From Pirellulaceae bacterium (lineage in GTDB: Bacteria > Planctomycetota > Planctomycetia > Pirellulales > Pirellulaceae), in NCBI GenBank assembly GCA_024102795.1, contig JAGFJK010000342.1, forward strand, positions 1-41,384: DNA of 41,384 nucleotides, given 5' to 3'. Shown in pieces: positions 34,701 through 41,252 of this stretch. Below the pieces are notes generated by a model, which was not told the DNA's origin, did no database searches, and saw only the letters and a list, made by a program, of their open reading frames with translations. Numbering within the stretch: position 1 is the first letter of the stretch; each line of letters begins with the position of its first letter. The position numbers were made by a program, and so were the translations under genes.

Positions 34701-37515
34701 CGACTTCGGTGTTGCCCGCGTAGGCATTGGCGGCGGTCAGCAGCAGCGTGCCGGCGCCGGTCTTGGTGAATCCGCCGGTGGTGGTCGCGGAAATCACGGC
34801 GCTGATTGTGGAGGTGCCGGCCAGCGTGGTGATGTTGACTGGATTCGTATTGCCAGTGGTCAGCGTGCCGCCGCCGCTGATCGAGTTGCCGCCGTCGTCC
34901 AGGATCCGGCCGCTGGTGATCTGCAACTGGAACCCGTTCGTATCGATGTCGACGCCGCTGCCGCGGAGGATCAGCGAGCTGAAGTTGGCGTTGCCGGTCA
35001 GGATGCGCGAACTGGTCAGCAGCACATTGCCGGTGGTTGGCACGGTGCTGAGGTCCGCCGGATCGACGAAGTAATCCTGGAACGGGATCACGCCCCGCAC
35101 CGCGTCGTAGGTCGCCGAGTCGGTGCCGCCGGAGTGAGTGATGAACGAGCGGTTGATCACGAAGCTGGTCAGGCCCGGCGTATTGAGGAAGCGCAGCCGG
35201 GCGTCCGCTCCGCCCAGGTCGGTGCCCGTGGCCGTGAACTCCAGCGCCCCGCCGCCGTTGGTGCCCAGGCTGTTGGGGTTCAGTTCCACCGTGCCGCCGG
35301 CGCCGGGCGTGAGCCGCAGCACGTTGTGTCCCACGTTGGACGTGATGCTGCCCATCACCTCGCGGGTGTCGGCGCCGGGCGCCCCGACCAGCTCGATCGT
35401 GCCGCCGTTCATCGTCACAGTCACGTCGCCCAGGCGGTCGTCCAGGTTCGTGCTGGTGTTGTCGATGATCAGTCGGCTGTCCTGGTTCATGTTGAAGCCC
35501 GTCAGGTTCCGCAGCGTGCCGTTGTCGCGCACAATCAAGGTGCCGCCGCTGAGGATGGGCGACAGATTCTGATTGGAGGAGAGCGGGCTGAGCAGGCTGT
35601 TGCTGCTGATCGTCAGCGTGCCGCTGAGCCGAGTGGGGCCGGCGATGACCACTGTGCCCGGACCGTCGATGGCCAGAGAGCGCGAGCCGAGCTGTTCGCC
35701 GATCACGCCTTGGAACTCGGTGACCTGCGTCGGCTCGATGATCCGGAACGTGCGGTTGGACGTCAGATTGACCGGCCCGGTGAAGGTCAACCCGTTCGTG
35801 CCGCCGACGCCCAGCGTGCCATCGGCCAGGATCGGGTTGACGATCGTCCTGGCTCCTCCCTCGGCGAACACCGTGGCGCTGATCGACACGGTGCCCGCGC
35901 CGAGGGCCGTGTCGCTGCCGATTCCCAGGAATCCGGCGGCGTACAGCGTGCCCAGGAACGTGTTGTTGCCGGACAGCGACAGGTAGCCGCCTCCCGTCTT
36001 GGCCAGGTGCACGCCCGCCGCGCCGCTGATGTCACCCGAGATGACCAGGTCGGGGGCCGGCTGCGCGTCGGCCACCAGGTTGCTGTCGTTGACGGCAAAC
36101 GTCCGCGGCAGCGAACCCAGGTCCAGATTGGCCGAGATCACGGCGGCGGGCGTCAAGCCGGTCGTGCCGTTGATGCTGCTGTTGACGGTCAGGTTGCCTT
36201 CCAGCGTCAGCAGGCCACCGCCCAGCGAGTCGACGATCGACCCGGCGGCGGTCGGCATGCGTTCGAACGTCACATTGCCCACGGTGTCGGCCTGGCCGTT
36301 CAGATCGAGTTGGCCCGTGCCGCGGATGGTGAGCGTGCGGTTCTGAGTGCCCGTCAAATCCAGGTGAGCGATCTGGCCGGGCTGCGTGAGACGCACGACG
36401 TCCGAATTGGCCGGGCCCAGGTGGTCGCCGATCACCAGGTTGTTGGCGATCGCCACCGCGCCGCCGGTCTTGCTCAGGATCAATGTCCCTTCGTTGACGA
36501 AGGTCGTGCCATTGTACGTGTTCGACTGGTTGCCGCTGAATTCCAGCGCGCCGGCGCCGAGCTTGAGCAGGTTGTTGCCGCCCAGGTTCGGCGCGCCGAC
36601 CACACCGCCCAGATCGATCGTACCGGCGTCCGAGCCGATCACCACCGTGCCGGACAGCGAGACGTTGCCGGCCCAGGAGTTGTCGCCGGCCAGGTTCCGC
36701 AGCACGCCGGTGCTGCCGAACTGGTCGTTCACGCCGTTGATGCCGCGGCCGGCCAGTTGCAGCGGTTCAGCCCCGACGTTCACACTGCCGCCACTGCCGT
36801 CGATCTCCAGGGCCGCGCCGCTACCGACCAGCGTCGGTCCCGTGACCGCTCCCAGCGCGGCGCCGTCGGTGATCCGCAGCACGCCCTGGACCACGTTGGT
36901 CAGGCCCTCGTACGTGTTCGCGCCGGACAAAACGGCCGTACCCGTGCCCCGCTTGTCGATGCTGCCGGTGCCGCTGATCGTGTCCTGGATGACCAGCGTG
37001 CCGTCGCCGTTCAGAAACAACGTGAACAGGTTGCCGGTGTCGACCGCTTCCAAGGTCAGCGTGCTGCCGGGATTGGACGAGGCGAACGTCTGCGTGTTGA
37101 TCATCCGCAGGGGGACCAGCAGGCTGTTGTCGCCCGCGGCCGGATTCGACGTAATGCCACCGGTCACCACCAGGGAATTGTTGCCCGGCGTCGCCTCGGT
37201 GATCTGATAACCGGAACCGGTGAACGAGATTGCCATCAGGATCGTCCCGTCGGCCAGGTCGTTCTGGTTGTTCAGTTGCGCGGCGCCGGCGGGAAAGACC
37301 AGTTCGTCGTGGTTCAGCGGCGCGACGTCATCCACCCAGTTATCCGCGTCCGACCAGTTGGGCGTCCCGCCGCCGCCGTCCCAGACTCGCACGGCCAGCA
37401 GGCGGCGGTCTTCGAGCGGTTCGAAACGCAGGGCCAAACGCCGTCGCGACGGGCGAGCGGGCGATTGCTGGTGACGATTCAAGCGGGACTTGCGGGGAGA
37501 GGACCGTCGAGCCAT
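25771..37515 (-). CDS. Giant passenger-repeat protein with RTX C-terminal region
   Basis: 3914 residues. The N-terminus is very basic and carries FEPLEDRRLL at about residues 31-40, a motif seen at the start of many giant planctomycete proteins; no ordinary hydrophobic signal peptide follows. WDGGGGTPNWSDADNW opens the mature part. Residues about 140-3050 contain roughly 16 passenger-associated beta-strand repeats of the type NTYxGxTxVNxGTLxL, as in autotransporter passengers, predicting a very long parallel beta-helix. Residues about 3090-3650 are a different beta-rich region, and about 3660-3850 carry RTX-like calcium-binding nonapeptides (GGPGNDRLLGGNGNN, GGTGNDVIFGGGGNDRL). There is no C-terminal autotransporter barrel. 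I noticed no cysteine on reading through. Probably a surface adhesin or matrix protein. An AAGG lies about seven bases before the ATG. Export route and role are unknown. Confidence 0.9.
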   Translation of the reverse strand: MARRSSPRKSRLNRHQQSPARPSRRRLALRFEPLEDRRLLAVRVWDGGGGTPNWSDADNWVDDVAPLNHDELVFPAGAAQLNNQNDLADGTILMAISFTGSGYQITEATPGNNSLVVTGGITSNPAAGDNSLLVPLRMINTQTFASSNPGSTLTLEAVDTGNLFTLFLNGDGTLVIQDTISGTGSIDKRGTGTAVLSGANTYEGLTNVVQGVLRITDGAALGAVTGPTLVGSGAALEIDGSGGSVNVGAEPLQLAGRGINGVNDQFGSTGVLRNLAGDNSWAGNVSLSGTVVIGSDAGTIDLGGVVGAPNLGGNNLLKLGAGALEFSGNQSNTYNGTTFVNEGTLILSKTGGAVAIANNLVIGDHLGPANSDVVRLTQPGQIAHLDLTGTQNRTLTIRGTGQLDLNGQADTVGNVTFERMPTAAGSIVDSLGGGLLTLEGNLTVNSSINGTTGLTPAAVISANLDLGSLPRTFAVNDSNLVADAQPAPDLVISGDISGAAGVHLAKTGGGYLSLSGNNTFLGTLYAAGFLGIGSDTALGAGTVSISATVFAEGGARTIVNPILADGTLGVGGTNGLTFTGPVNLTSNRTFRIIEPTQVTEFQGVIGEQLGSRSLAIDGPGTVVIAGPTRLSGTLTISSNSLLSPLSSNQNLSPILSGGTLIVRDNGTLRNLTGFNMNQDSRLIIDNTSTNLDDRLGDVTVTMNGGTIELVGAPGADTREVMGSITSNVGHNVLRLTPGAGGTVELNPNSLGTNGGGALEFTATGTDLGGADARLRFLNTPGLTSFVINRSFITHSGGTDSATYDAVRGVIPFQDYFVDPADLSTVPTTGNVLLTSSRILTGNANFSSLILRGSGVDIDTNGFQLQITSGRILDDGGNSISGGGTLTTGNTNPVNITTLAGTSTISAVISATTTGGFTKTGAGTLLLTAANAYAGNTEVGSGVLRITNDQALGNPAQATIVRDGAALELQGVNVAGEQVSPLGSGISGAGAVRSVGGVNSSWSGNVALSSNAVALGADPGTQLALSGVVSGLSHLITSGGGTIELAGTANNTYTGSTFVVEGTLLLNKSPGINAVGSTNGTWLVVGDGVGTDTVRVMQNEQIFHNYAISQGQHVLLSPSGVVDLATDNTSESIVALWTQSGGGSGGQLALGGASTLNINTTVQHFTLPGGGTADISGGTLALSPAITATNRVFVVNDDGAPAVDLNISSTIVPGGFPTHSLTKFGLGTLELSGSTSNTYQGNTNVNEGTLRLNKSGGAAPFASTTLDVGDDVFGVEADRLELAAADQIPDNVFVRVDSSGRLDQMGHNETFDRLLVSFGNYVTGGGDLTLAGPGTSGRVLDMSAGTIDTSSGTLTLAGGNLLTNGTITQARIAGNLDLGGASRTFTINNGGNVAIDTEISAVISNGSLTVDGNGGEVLLSGANTFAGGLSNNTNTFVLLGHDSGLGTGTYTRGPANTPRLVAFGDDRTVANPIDMQGTFRVEGFNDLAFTDPGGINLSANRTFDIIGAGQVVTIAGPITESGGARSLNKGGRGMLVLEGNNTHTGATTVNTQGGVLILEGSNTTTGTFTVGDFSNGILRDNATLPAVNTLYNIGYGSTLSVDNTATNLGDRLLDATPVRVNGGSFEFLASTSGASSETFGQLQVFTARSGEVHLVNHGPFGSTITSGSLSLGGDSGWTLRGTGAEIGGGMNQLVFTSAPGLTGGVISRARIVDGSGLDFATHGGAATPVVAAPFSNDINTVGGNVKLTGAGGEVTALAGSLSINALLLAGGTDVTEVGGPHTLTVTSGFVGVEGGASDITIGTLNFGATRAVFVANSSLNVDAIVAGTNATEGLVKAGEGTLILSGASANTFTGRALIGQGILEVAKSGGLGAGVTVANRSDISSYAQLVLDGSLAPIAVGDEPLVARGSGFLNDNTGGIRSLAGANTWTGNIDLESNPTTFGIDAGSLQVSGQLVGDLNTLVSTGNGLTKHGGGTLELGGPNPNNFTGQTTVNQGTLILNKPAGVDAIGGNLVVGDALGGDNADQVILMADEQIAHVAARTHTVQASGLLNLNGFSETIGHNSTTALNVNMGPTYSGDVIISGGGQLSLDGFAVANQGSIVSGANFGATTTASPPATIQGSGTLDLGSVSRIVNAGDSGPVRDLEISTSIASSAGGSELRKDGAGGLALLADNAAAGLDNLQHNGGTLIVGHNGALGNGTLNLSVSVVIQGDDDSTPRTIGNPLTLTNAAAATTLTVGNFQGLAPLTFTGPIMNTATQNRSFTLQNSNTTFTGDLDNNGRPLTITTVGSLTTQAGNVTSYDGRLQNLTTLTKNGVGFGTLALGNDNDQTGLTTVNQGTLIVRHGDALGADGLQSNDTFINTNSVLALDGVSIGNEFLRIGQTTAFHLPGSLPIPGGQQLQGVGSLQNLSGTNTWGTGATEIRLNSNPTDIQVAGGSQLTFNGNVIGSGTFTATAGGNQFVKLGDGTLVLAGSVANNYTGQTSVLEGVLVLDKAAGTNALGGTLLVGDGLGSELVVWNADEQIPNVTVIAHSSATLDLNGRTETIGTPVLGVGPLQSASVIGGGTLVAGGALLVPTDASVSVASPPATFTGTYDLGTASREFRVSDGPAAEQLVIDGEIRDGGANIGVNKTAYGAARFTGAAPNTYDGTTTVSQGVLILDKGAGINAFNGPLTVGNGIGQQDDDRLVSLHDNQIPSVGTTTINSSGFLDLTNNNNPLNATTLVAGQVAGGRIDSGTGTLTMGNNFTVNVAGTGQTSSRIEGNLDLNGSRTLTVNSRQAAVDTPDEFQVIELTGATGGTFTLSFLGHVTVPIAFNAPPTGGGSVEGALRGLQTITGQNVSVQSPRPGTYYIFFRDGLGKTDVPQLGIDDALLTGASGTPHVITRHDGFETIELDLPALVTNGALAKNNSGALRLSNANTYAGNTSLNGGFLLLGSDSDAGLTAGPIGTGMLTVGGVSALRADGTDRTLHNPLVLNTTLQFTGANGLTLDSATPLQLTANRTFFVADPAMTATLETTVSQNAAGRQLTKAGAGTLLLNANNSYTGNTNVNAGSLGGDGSVAGPLIVDNVATAAPYDNPSDVAPGNSAGVLGTGNVVFNLQSSFTVDLLGPAGPGVPVAGVDYDQLDVTGTVTLGAGVADLVLNVGPMFAPALGSRFTIIQNNLADPVSGFFTGLPDGTIFVLGSRNVRIDYDIEGSTGLPGNDVVLTLLPSGTIYVNDDWVGTPLGSDPDGPGPANIFGYDAFATIQEGVDFVAVGGTVNVYDGNYGTENVAVADDMSLHQLPDVDPPLLMASLTTAVGVNLGLAGNWTASGNYNFGGPVMLEAATSLAGGTASFSPLATIDGAFPLALQMDTAAGTVNFGAPVGGTTPPTALDLDAFNLTLAVAVNIQGPLDIQLTDLLTIAPGGSLASNGGPMTLAAGNMDLQGPASAGTGSIDVFSTNPVRTIALGSGAAVMGSGIDSGTAAFALVDAELHLITTSGTRTFHGNPGSNDLINVHYTGGASDPLRVAGESGDDTFFVRPSATAPTQILGGDPTVPTGDTLNLDLSGLATPLVVDTVLGIALSPSIAATTFVQIETISVLDDSGLIPTQIGDLYVRGTAFRDRVTFTSWNDGGVKLRIDNLSLGGSLTFAEHFGLDMVGDQVLTRLLVYGGLENDFITVASHVVDAGNQPIPVEFHGEQGDDYLAGANADDVLVGGPGNDRLLGGNGNNTLFGDGNLPDMNGIPVEDLTPTGDGHDQLTGGTGNDVIFGGGGNDRLHGGAGNDYLHAGSGNDQADGGQDDDVLIGADGNDTLAGSFGNDIMLGGQGADDLQGGDGLDVLLGGLDLDRVRGNAGNDLVVGGTATGVSDTTTDAALRAILADWVTNNPAVPSGLGTLQGDGVQDQLIGDSGDDRFHLSTDLLMEDRVFDFGPGDGLLP

Positions 37516-37868
37516 GGCGCACCTTCATCGAGAACCGGGGCAGGTTTGGAATCAGTAAACACCGACGTTGCGAACGCAGAACTGAGAAACAAGCGCGGAT
37601 TTCACCGCGCCGAAGACCGCAGGTGGGCGCAAAGATTCCCGTCACTGGACCGACTCACAGCTTCCCCCCACACGCAGCGTTGCGAGCCGCCTGTCCTGCC
37701 GTGATCACGAACCAGAATGAACCGTAGGAATCGACGCTTTGCCGAAACGCGAGAACTCGCGTTGATTCAGCCACCCAATCAGGCTTCGTGGCGGTATGCC
37801 GCACCAGGAAACTTTGGCCCAGAATAGTTGTGAATCTGGGGGGTGTCAATCAGCTAAACTACGGTTCG
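37516..37868. other. Intergenic region upstream of the giant gene
   Basis: About 350 bp between the giant gene and the end of the unknown gene at 37869, both on the minus strand. It must contain the promoter of the giant gene. No repeat, hairpin, RNA gene or credible protein was seen. Confidence 0.5.
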
Positions 37869-38942
37869 TCAGAATTCCGAACGGCGGCGATAGTAGCGGA
37901 TTTCCACGGGTTCCGAGCGGGCGTAGAAATACCGCAGGTGTTCGATCCGCATCAGCATCCACGGCCGCGAGGTGGTCGCTCCCTGCTTGGTGAACGCCAC
38001 TTCGTCCGCCACGTGAATCGCGGAATGAAACACCTCGCCGTGCGGAGTGCAGAAGATCACCAGGTCGCCGAACGCCGCGCCGTGGTAAATCCGGTAGTAG
38101 TCCTGTTCGATCGTCCGTACTACGAACTCCAGATCCAGAAAACGGTTGTCCGGCAGTTCGTTGAAGAAGTTCAGCGATGTCCAGTGGCAGTCCTTGAGCG
38201 TATCGCCGGGCCCGCGGGGCGGCCGCGGGTAGGTGTACAGCAGGCGGCGGGCGAAGGGGGGCAGCAGATGCACGACGTCCAGCGACTCGCCGCCCGCGCA
38301 GCGAGCCAGCGACTCCAGGATCGGCCGAAAGTCCTTGTTTCTCCCGCCATGCGACCAGTAACTCACCAGCCGCTCAATGTCCGACCAGGGGCCCACTCGC
38401 AGACGCATCAGCATGGTGACTTCCCCGGCCAGCGCCTTGAGCAGCAGGGTGCGTTCGGCGGACTCCCGAATCCGGGGCAGGACCAGCGGCAGATCGGCAA
38501 AGAACAGGAACGGCCCGTGGCGATAAACCAGCGGCTCGATCAGCTCGACCGTCGCTGGCTGCAGCCCGGACGCCCCGATCCATTCGGGCAATGATTCGCC
38601 CAGGAACCGAAACGCGTTCACTTGCGGCCCGTTGCTCACGCACTGGCTCAAGCGATGATAGATCGCGCCGCGCGCGGCGGAGCCGAGCGACAGGATCCGA
38701 TCCGGGCTGGGCGACAGGCAGATTCCGTTCAGCGCGGGCACTGGCTCGGCGGTCGCCAGAAGCTGTCGAAGCTGGTCGTCGGGCAATTCGGCCCGGTGCA
38801 ACAACCGCTCGACGTCTTCGAGCGTACTGCCATCCAGGTACCAGCGCGGCGATTGATCCGCGGCGGCGACGTCCCCCACGAACTCCAACGGCGGAGCAAT
38901 CACGATCCGCACGCAATGCAACTCGCCCCAGTCCGTTGTCAT
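37869..38942 (-). CDS. Hypothetical protein, possibly with an NlpC/P60-like C-terminus
   Basis: About 357 residues, cytoplasmic by appearance. I do not recognise the N-terminal 250 residues. Near the C-terminus, HGAAFGDLVIFCTPHGEV followed by FHSAIHVADEVAFTKQG resembles the His-containing half of NlpC/P60-like folds (a GDL strand, then HSAIYV-type strand), followed by TSRPWMLMRIEHL. A Cys usually found in such enzymes was not located with confidence, so activity is uncertain. The ATG at 38942, preceded by GGAAG, was chosen; a GTG at 38966 would add eight residues. It is the last gene of the crcB cluster, about 35 bp after the FAD enzyme. Confidence 0.65.
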   Translation of the reverse strand: MTTDWGELHCVRIVIAPPLEFVGDVAAADQSPRWYLDGSTLEDVERLLHRAELPDDQLRQLLATAEPVPALNGICLSPSPDRILSLGSAARGAIYHRLSQCVSNGPQVNAFRFLGESLPEWIGASGLQPATVELIEPLVYRHGPFLFFADLPLVLPRIRESAERTLLLKALAGEVTMLMRLRVGPWSDIERLVSYWSHGGRNKDFRPILESLARCAGGESLDVVHLLPPFARRLLYTYPRPPRGPGDTLKDCHWTSLNFFNELPDNRFLDLEFVVRTIEQDYYRIYHGAAFGDLVIFCTPHGEVFHSAIHVADEVAFTKQGATTSRPWMLMRIEHLRYFYARSEPVEIRYYRRRSEF

Positions 38943-38976
38943 CAGGTCTTCCGTTCGTGCTTTCACTCGTTATGTG

Positions 38977-40560
38977 CTACGTTCGCGCAGCCGCCGGTGA
39001 CGGCAAGCCCAGGTCGGCCAGCAGCACTTGCGCGCAGTTGTAACCGGGCAGTCCCGTCACATTTCCACCGGGATGGCAGCACGATCCGCACAGGTACAAG
39101 CCCGGCAGGTGCGTCCGGTAATGACCGGCGCCGGGAAACGGCCGATGATAGCCAATCTGACCGTGCGAGAAAGCTCCGACCAGCAGATCGCCGAACCGCA
39201 TGTTGGGCAGGGTCCGTTCCACGTCCAGGGGGCTGCGGGCGAACCACTCGATCACGGCTCCCGGCAGATTGGGTGCGTACTGGGTCCACAGGTTGAGCAT
39301 CCGTTCGGCGTGCCGCGGCAGTTCGTCATCCCAATTGGACGGGTTGCCCCGCAGATGATAGGGCAGCTTTTCCCACATGAACGCCGTGTGCTGCTGGCGG
39401 GGCGCCTGCCGCAGGTCAAACAGGCTGGGACACGAACCCCACATCACGGTCGGCGGGATGCTGCCCGCCTCGTGGTGCGCCACGATCTCCGGGAACTGGT
39501 CGACGTGCTCCAGGCCCAGGATCACCATGAACGCCCTGGCCAGCTCCGGCCGGTTGGCGGCCGCGGCGTAAGCCGGCGGCTCGCGGAGATTCAGATACAA
39601 ACCAAACAGCGGGGCCAACACGTTGTACTGGAACTGCTCGGCCCGTTGCCTCCAGACGTCCGGCAGATGCCGCGGGTCGAGCAACTCCAAAAACGTCTGC
39701 TGCGGATTGAGTCCCGAAGCCACGAAGTGCCGCGCTCGCAGCAGGTCGCCCTGGTCGGTCTCGACGCCTGCCGCGCGGCCCTGTTCGACGAGAATCCGCC
39801 GCGGGCGAGTGCTCAGCCGGACCTGGCTGCCGGCCTCCTGGATGGCCGCCACCAGGGCCGCGGCCAGTTGCCGCGAACCGCCCCGGCACATCTGAGCCAT
39901 CCCGTCCGACGCCAGCAAGGCCGGGATGTGGTGCCCGAAACCAGGCTGCCGCAGGTCCACTTCCCGCAAGCCGTTGAAGAAAAGCAAGCCGGCCTGAATC
40001 AGCGGATGACGAAACTCGCGGCGCACGAACTCCAGCGGCGACAGACGGCTGGTATCCCACAGCAGCCGACCCTCGAACGTCTGCTGCAACCGCCGCTCGC
40101 GTTCGTCCCCGGGCAAAGGCGGCGCCTGGGCTTCTGGGGCCAGGATGTGCTGCACGATGGGACGAAATCGCCGCCGCCAGCGGAGCAGCGTCTCGGCGTC
40201 CCTCGGATCAATCCGCTGGAACGACTCCACCGTCTGGTCGAAGTCGGTCCACCACTCCAGGCTCCGCCCGTCGCGAGTGATCAGGGCCACGTTCAGCGGT
40301 GGCGTCAGGTACTTGGCGCCGAGCCAGTTCAGTTCCAGGTCCGAGTACCAGGGCAGCGACGTCAGGCCGCGGTGGTAGAACGAATGCGTGTTGTGGCGGA
40401 ACCCCGAACCGGCCGGCAACTCCTCGGTCCGCAACCCGCCGCCCGCCTCCGCGGCCTGCTCCAGACACACCGTCCGCAGTCCGCTCCGCGCCGCATACGC
40501 CTGCAGGACCAGGCTGTTGTGTCCACTGCCCAGAATGATCCCGTCAAACGCGTCGTTCAC
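38977..40560 (-). CDS. Phytoene-desaturase-like NAD(P)/FAD oxidoreductase
   Basis: 527-residue flavoprotein. FDGIILGSGHNSLVLQAYAARSG at the N-terminus is the FAD-binding Rossmann motif, followed by VCLEQAAEAGGG. The C-terminal PGLYLCGSCCHPGGNVTGLPGYNCA is the usual second cofactor segment of the CrtI/carotenoid-isomerase-like family. The family acts on carotenoids or other polyenes, but many planctomycete members have no known substrate. The start is a GTG overlapping the crcB stop by four bases (GTGA, 40557-40560); a longer frame upstream only reads the crcB gene in the wrong frame. The neighbour is a fluoride channel, so context does not point to a pigment cluster. Confidence 0.85.
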   Translation of the reverse strand: MNDAFDGIILGSGHNSLVLQAYAARSGLRTVCLEQAAEAGGGLRTEELPAGSGFRHNTHSFYHRGLTSLPWYSDLELNWLGAKYLTPPLNVALITRDGRSLEWWTDFDQTVESFQRIDPRDAETLLRWRRRFRPIVQHILAPEAQAPPLPGDERERRLQQTFEGRLLWDTSRLSPLEFVRREFRHPLIQAGLLFFNGLREVDLRQPGFGHHIPALLASDGMAQMCRGGSRQLAAALVAAIQEAGSQVRLSTRPRRILVEQGRAAGVETDQGDLLRARHFVASGLNPQQTFLELLDPRHLPDVWRQRAEQFQYNVLAPLFGLYLNLREPPAYAAAANRPELARAFMVILGLEHVDQFPEIVAHHEAGSIPPTVMWGSCPSLFDLRQAPRQQHTAFMWEKLPYHLRGNPSNWDDELPRHAERMLNLWTQYAPNLPGAVIEWFARSPLDVERTLPNMRFGDLLVGAFSHGQIGYHRPFPGAGHYRTHLPGLYLCGSCCHPGGNVTGLPGYNCAQVLLADLGLPSPAAART

Positions 40561-40955
40561 GAGCCAATGCCCACCAGCAACCGTGCGGCCAGCGTTCCGA
40601 CCCAGACCGCCAACAGCCCCAGCAGCAGGTTGGCCAGGACGTTCCCCAAGGCCAGCCACCACTGGCTGGTTTCGACCAACCGCAGCGTTTCGTACCCGAA
40701 CGTGGAAAACGTCGTCAAGGCCCCCAGAAAGCCAACCCGCGCCGGCAGGCCCAACGATTCCGGCAGGATCGCCGACGCCGAGCCGGCGTGGGCGAGCAGT
40801 CCCAGCAGGAAACAGCCGACCACGTTGACTGCCAGCGTACCGTAGGGGAAATGCGGGCCGAGCAATTGGTGAGCCCACAGGCCGACCGAAAATCGGCAGA
40901 CCGCTCCCAAGCCGCCCCCCACGGCGATCGCCAGCAAGTCCTTCAAACGTAGCAT
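40557..40955 (-). CDS. crcB: Fluoride channel CrcB/Fluc
   Basis: 132-residue membrane protein that exports fluoride. Four hydrophobic segments are visible, with the family signatures GGGLGAVCRF near residue 14, PYGTLAVNVVGCFLLG near residue 37 and GFLGALTTFSTFGYE near residue 75, which holds the Thr/Phe residues of the pore. Length is normal. The ATG at 40955 is preceded by AGGA almost without spacing, so initiation is weak or the leader matters. No fluoride riboswitch was recognised in the 90 bases upstream. It is the first gene of a three-gene minus-strand cluster. Confidence 0.95.
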   Translation of the reverse strand: MLRLKDLLAIAVGGGLGAVCRFSVGLWAHQLLGPHFPYGTLAVNVVGCFLLGLLAHAGSASAILPESLGLPARVGFLGALTTFSTFGYETLRLVETSQWWLALGNVLANLLLGLLAVWVGTLAARLLVGIGS

Positions 40956-41013
40956 TCCTGGTTAAGCAATGGCACCCTGACAGGCCCGAGGCCTACTCAA
41001 CTCCTAAACCTAA

Positions 41014-41169
41014 CAATGTCCGGGAATTCCTTCAATCTTGTCCCACCGCGTCTTGGCACGTCCTGGTTGGGCCGATTTCACTTTCTCGTTTCACGATCAT
41101 GAGGAAATCGGTCCTCGTATGCTGACGCGCATTGCCAAACGTACTGGACTGACGCCAGGTGACCTATGA
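41014..41169 (+). pseudogene. HicA-like toxin, C-terminal fragment
   Basis: The frame is open from 41014 to the TGA at 41167, without a start codon near its beginning. The last 36 residues include FTFSFHDHEEIGPRMLTRIA, then KRTGLTPGDL, which resembles the C-terminal half of HicA/YcfA-type toxins (FHxxxxIxxxxLxxIxxxxGLxxxDL). Stops at 41005 and 41011 close the frame upstream. It is probably a remnant. It ends 13 bases before the likely 3' end of a group II intron on the opposite strand. Confidence 0.35.
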
Positions 41170-41220
41170 AATACCGACGAAATCGGGTAGCCGGGGCGGG
41201 TTTCCCCGCCCGGCCCCCAC

Positions 41221-41252
41221 ACCACCTGGCATGCGGGTCCGCATCAGGCGGT
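41221..41252 (-). ncRNA. Group II intron domain V-like hairpin
   Basis: On the minus strand ACCGCCTG pairs with CAGGTGGT (8 bp, one G-U), a 2-nt GC bulge sits on the 3' side, and ATGCG pairs with CGCAT around a GACC loop. The two-nucleotide bulge and the lengths match domain V. The reverse-transcriptase stop codon lies within it. Confidence 0.65.

Noticed and set aside
25900-37704. Long plus-strand frames of 560-1030 residues opposite the giant gene
   Set aside because: They are antisense shadows: low-complexity, Arg/Ala/Gly/Val-rich, with no domain, while the minus strand encodes recognisable repeats throughout.
40561-40878. N-terminal extension of the FAD enzyme to 40878
   Set aside because: It runs through crcB in another frame and has no similarity to flavoproteins; the GTG at 40560 is directly followed by the FAD motif.
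40956-41040. Fluoride riboswitch upstream of crcB
   Set aside because: The conserved GGNGAUGG...CUGAUGACUCCU pattern was not found on the minus strand.
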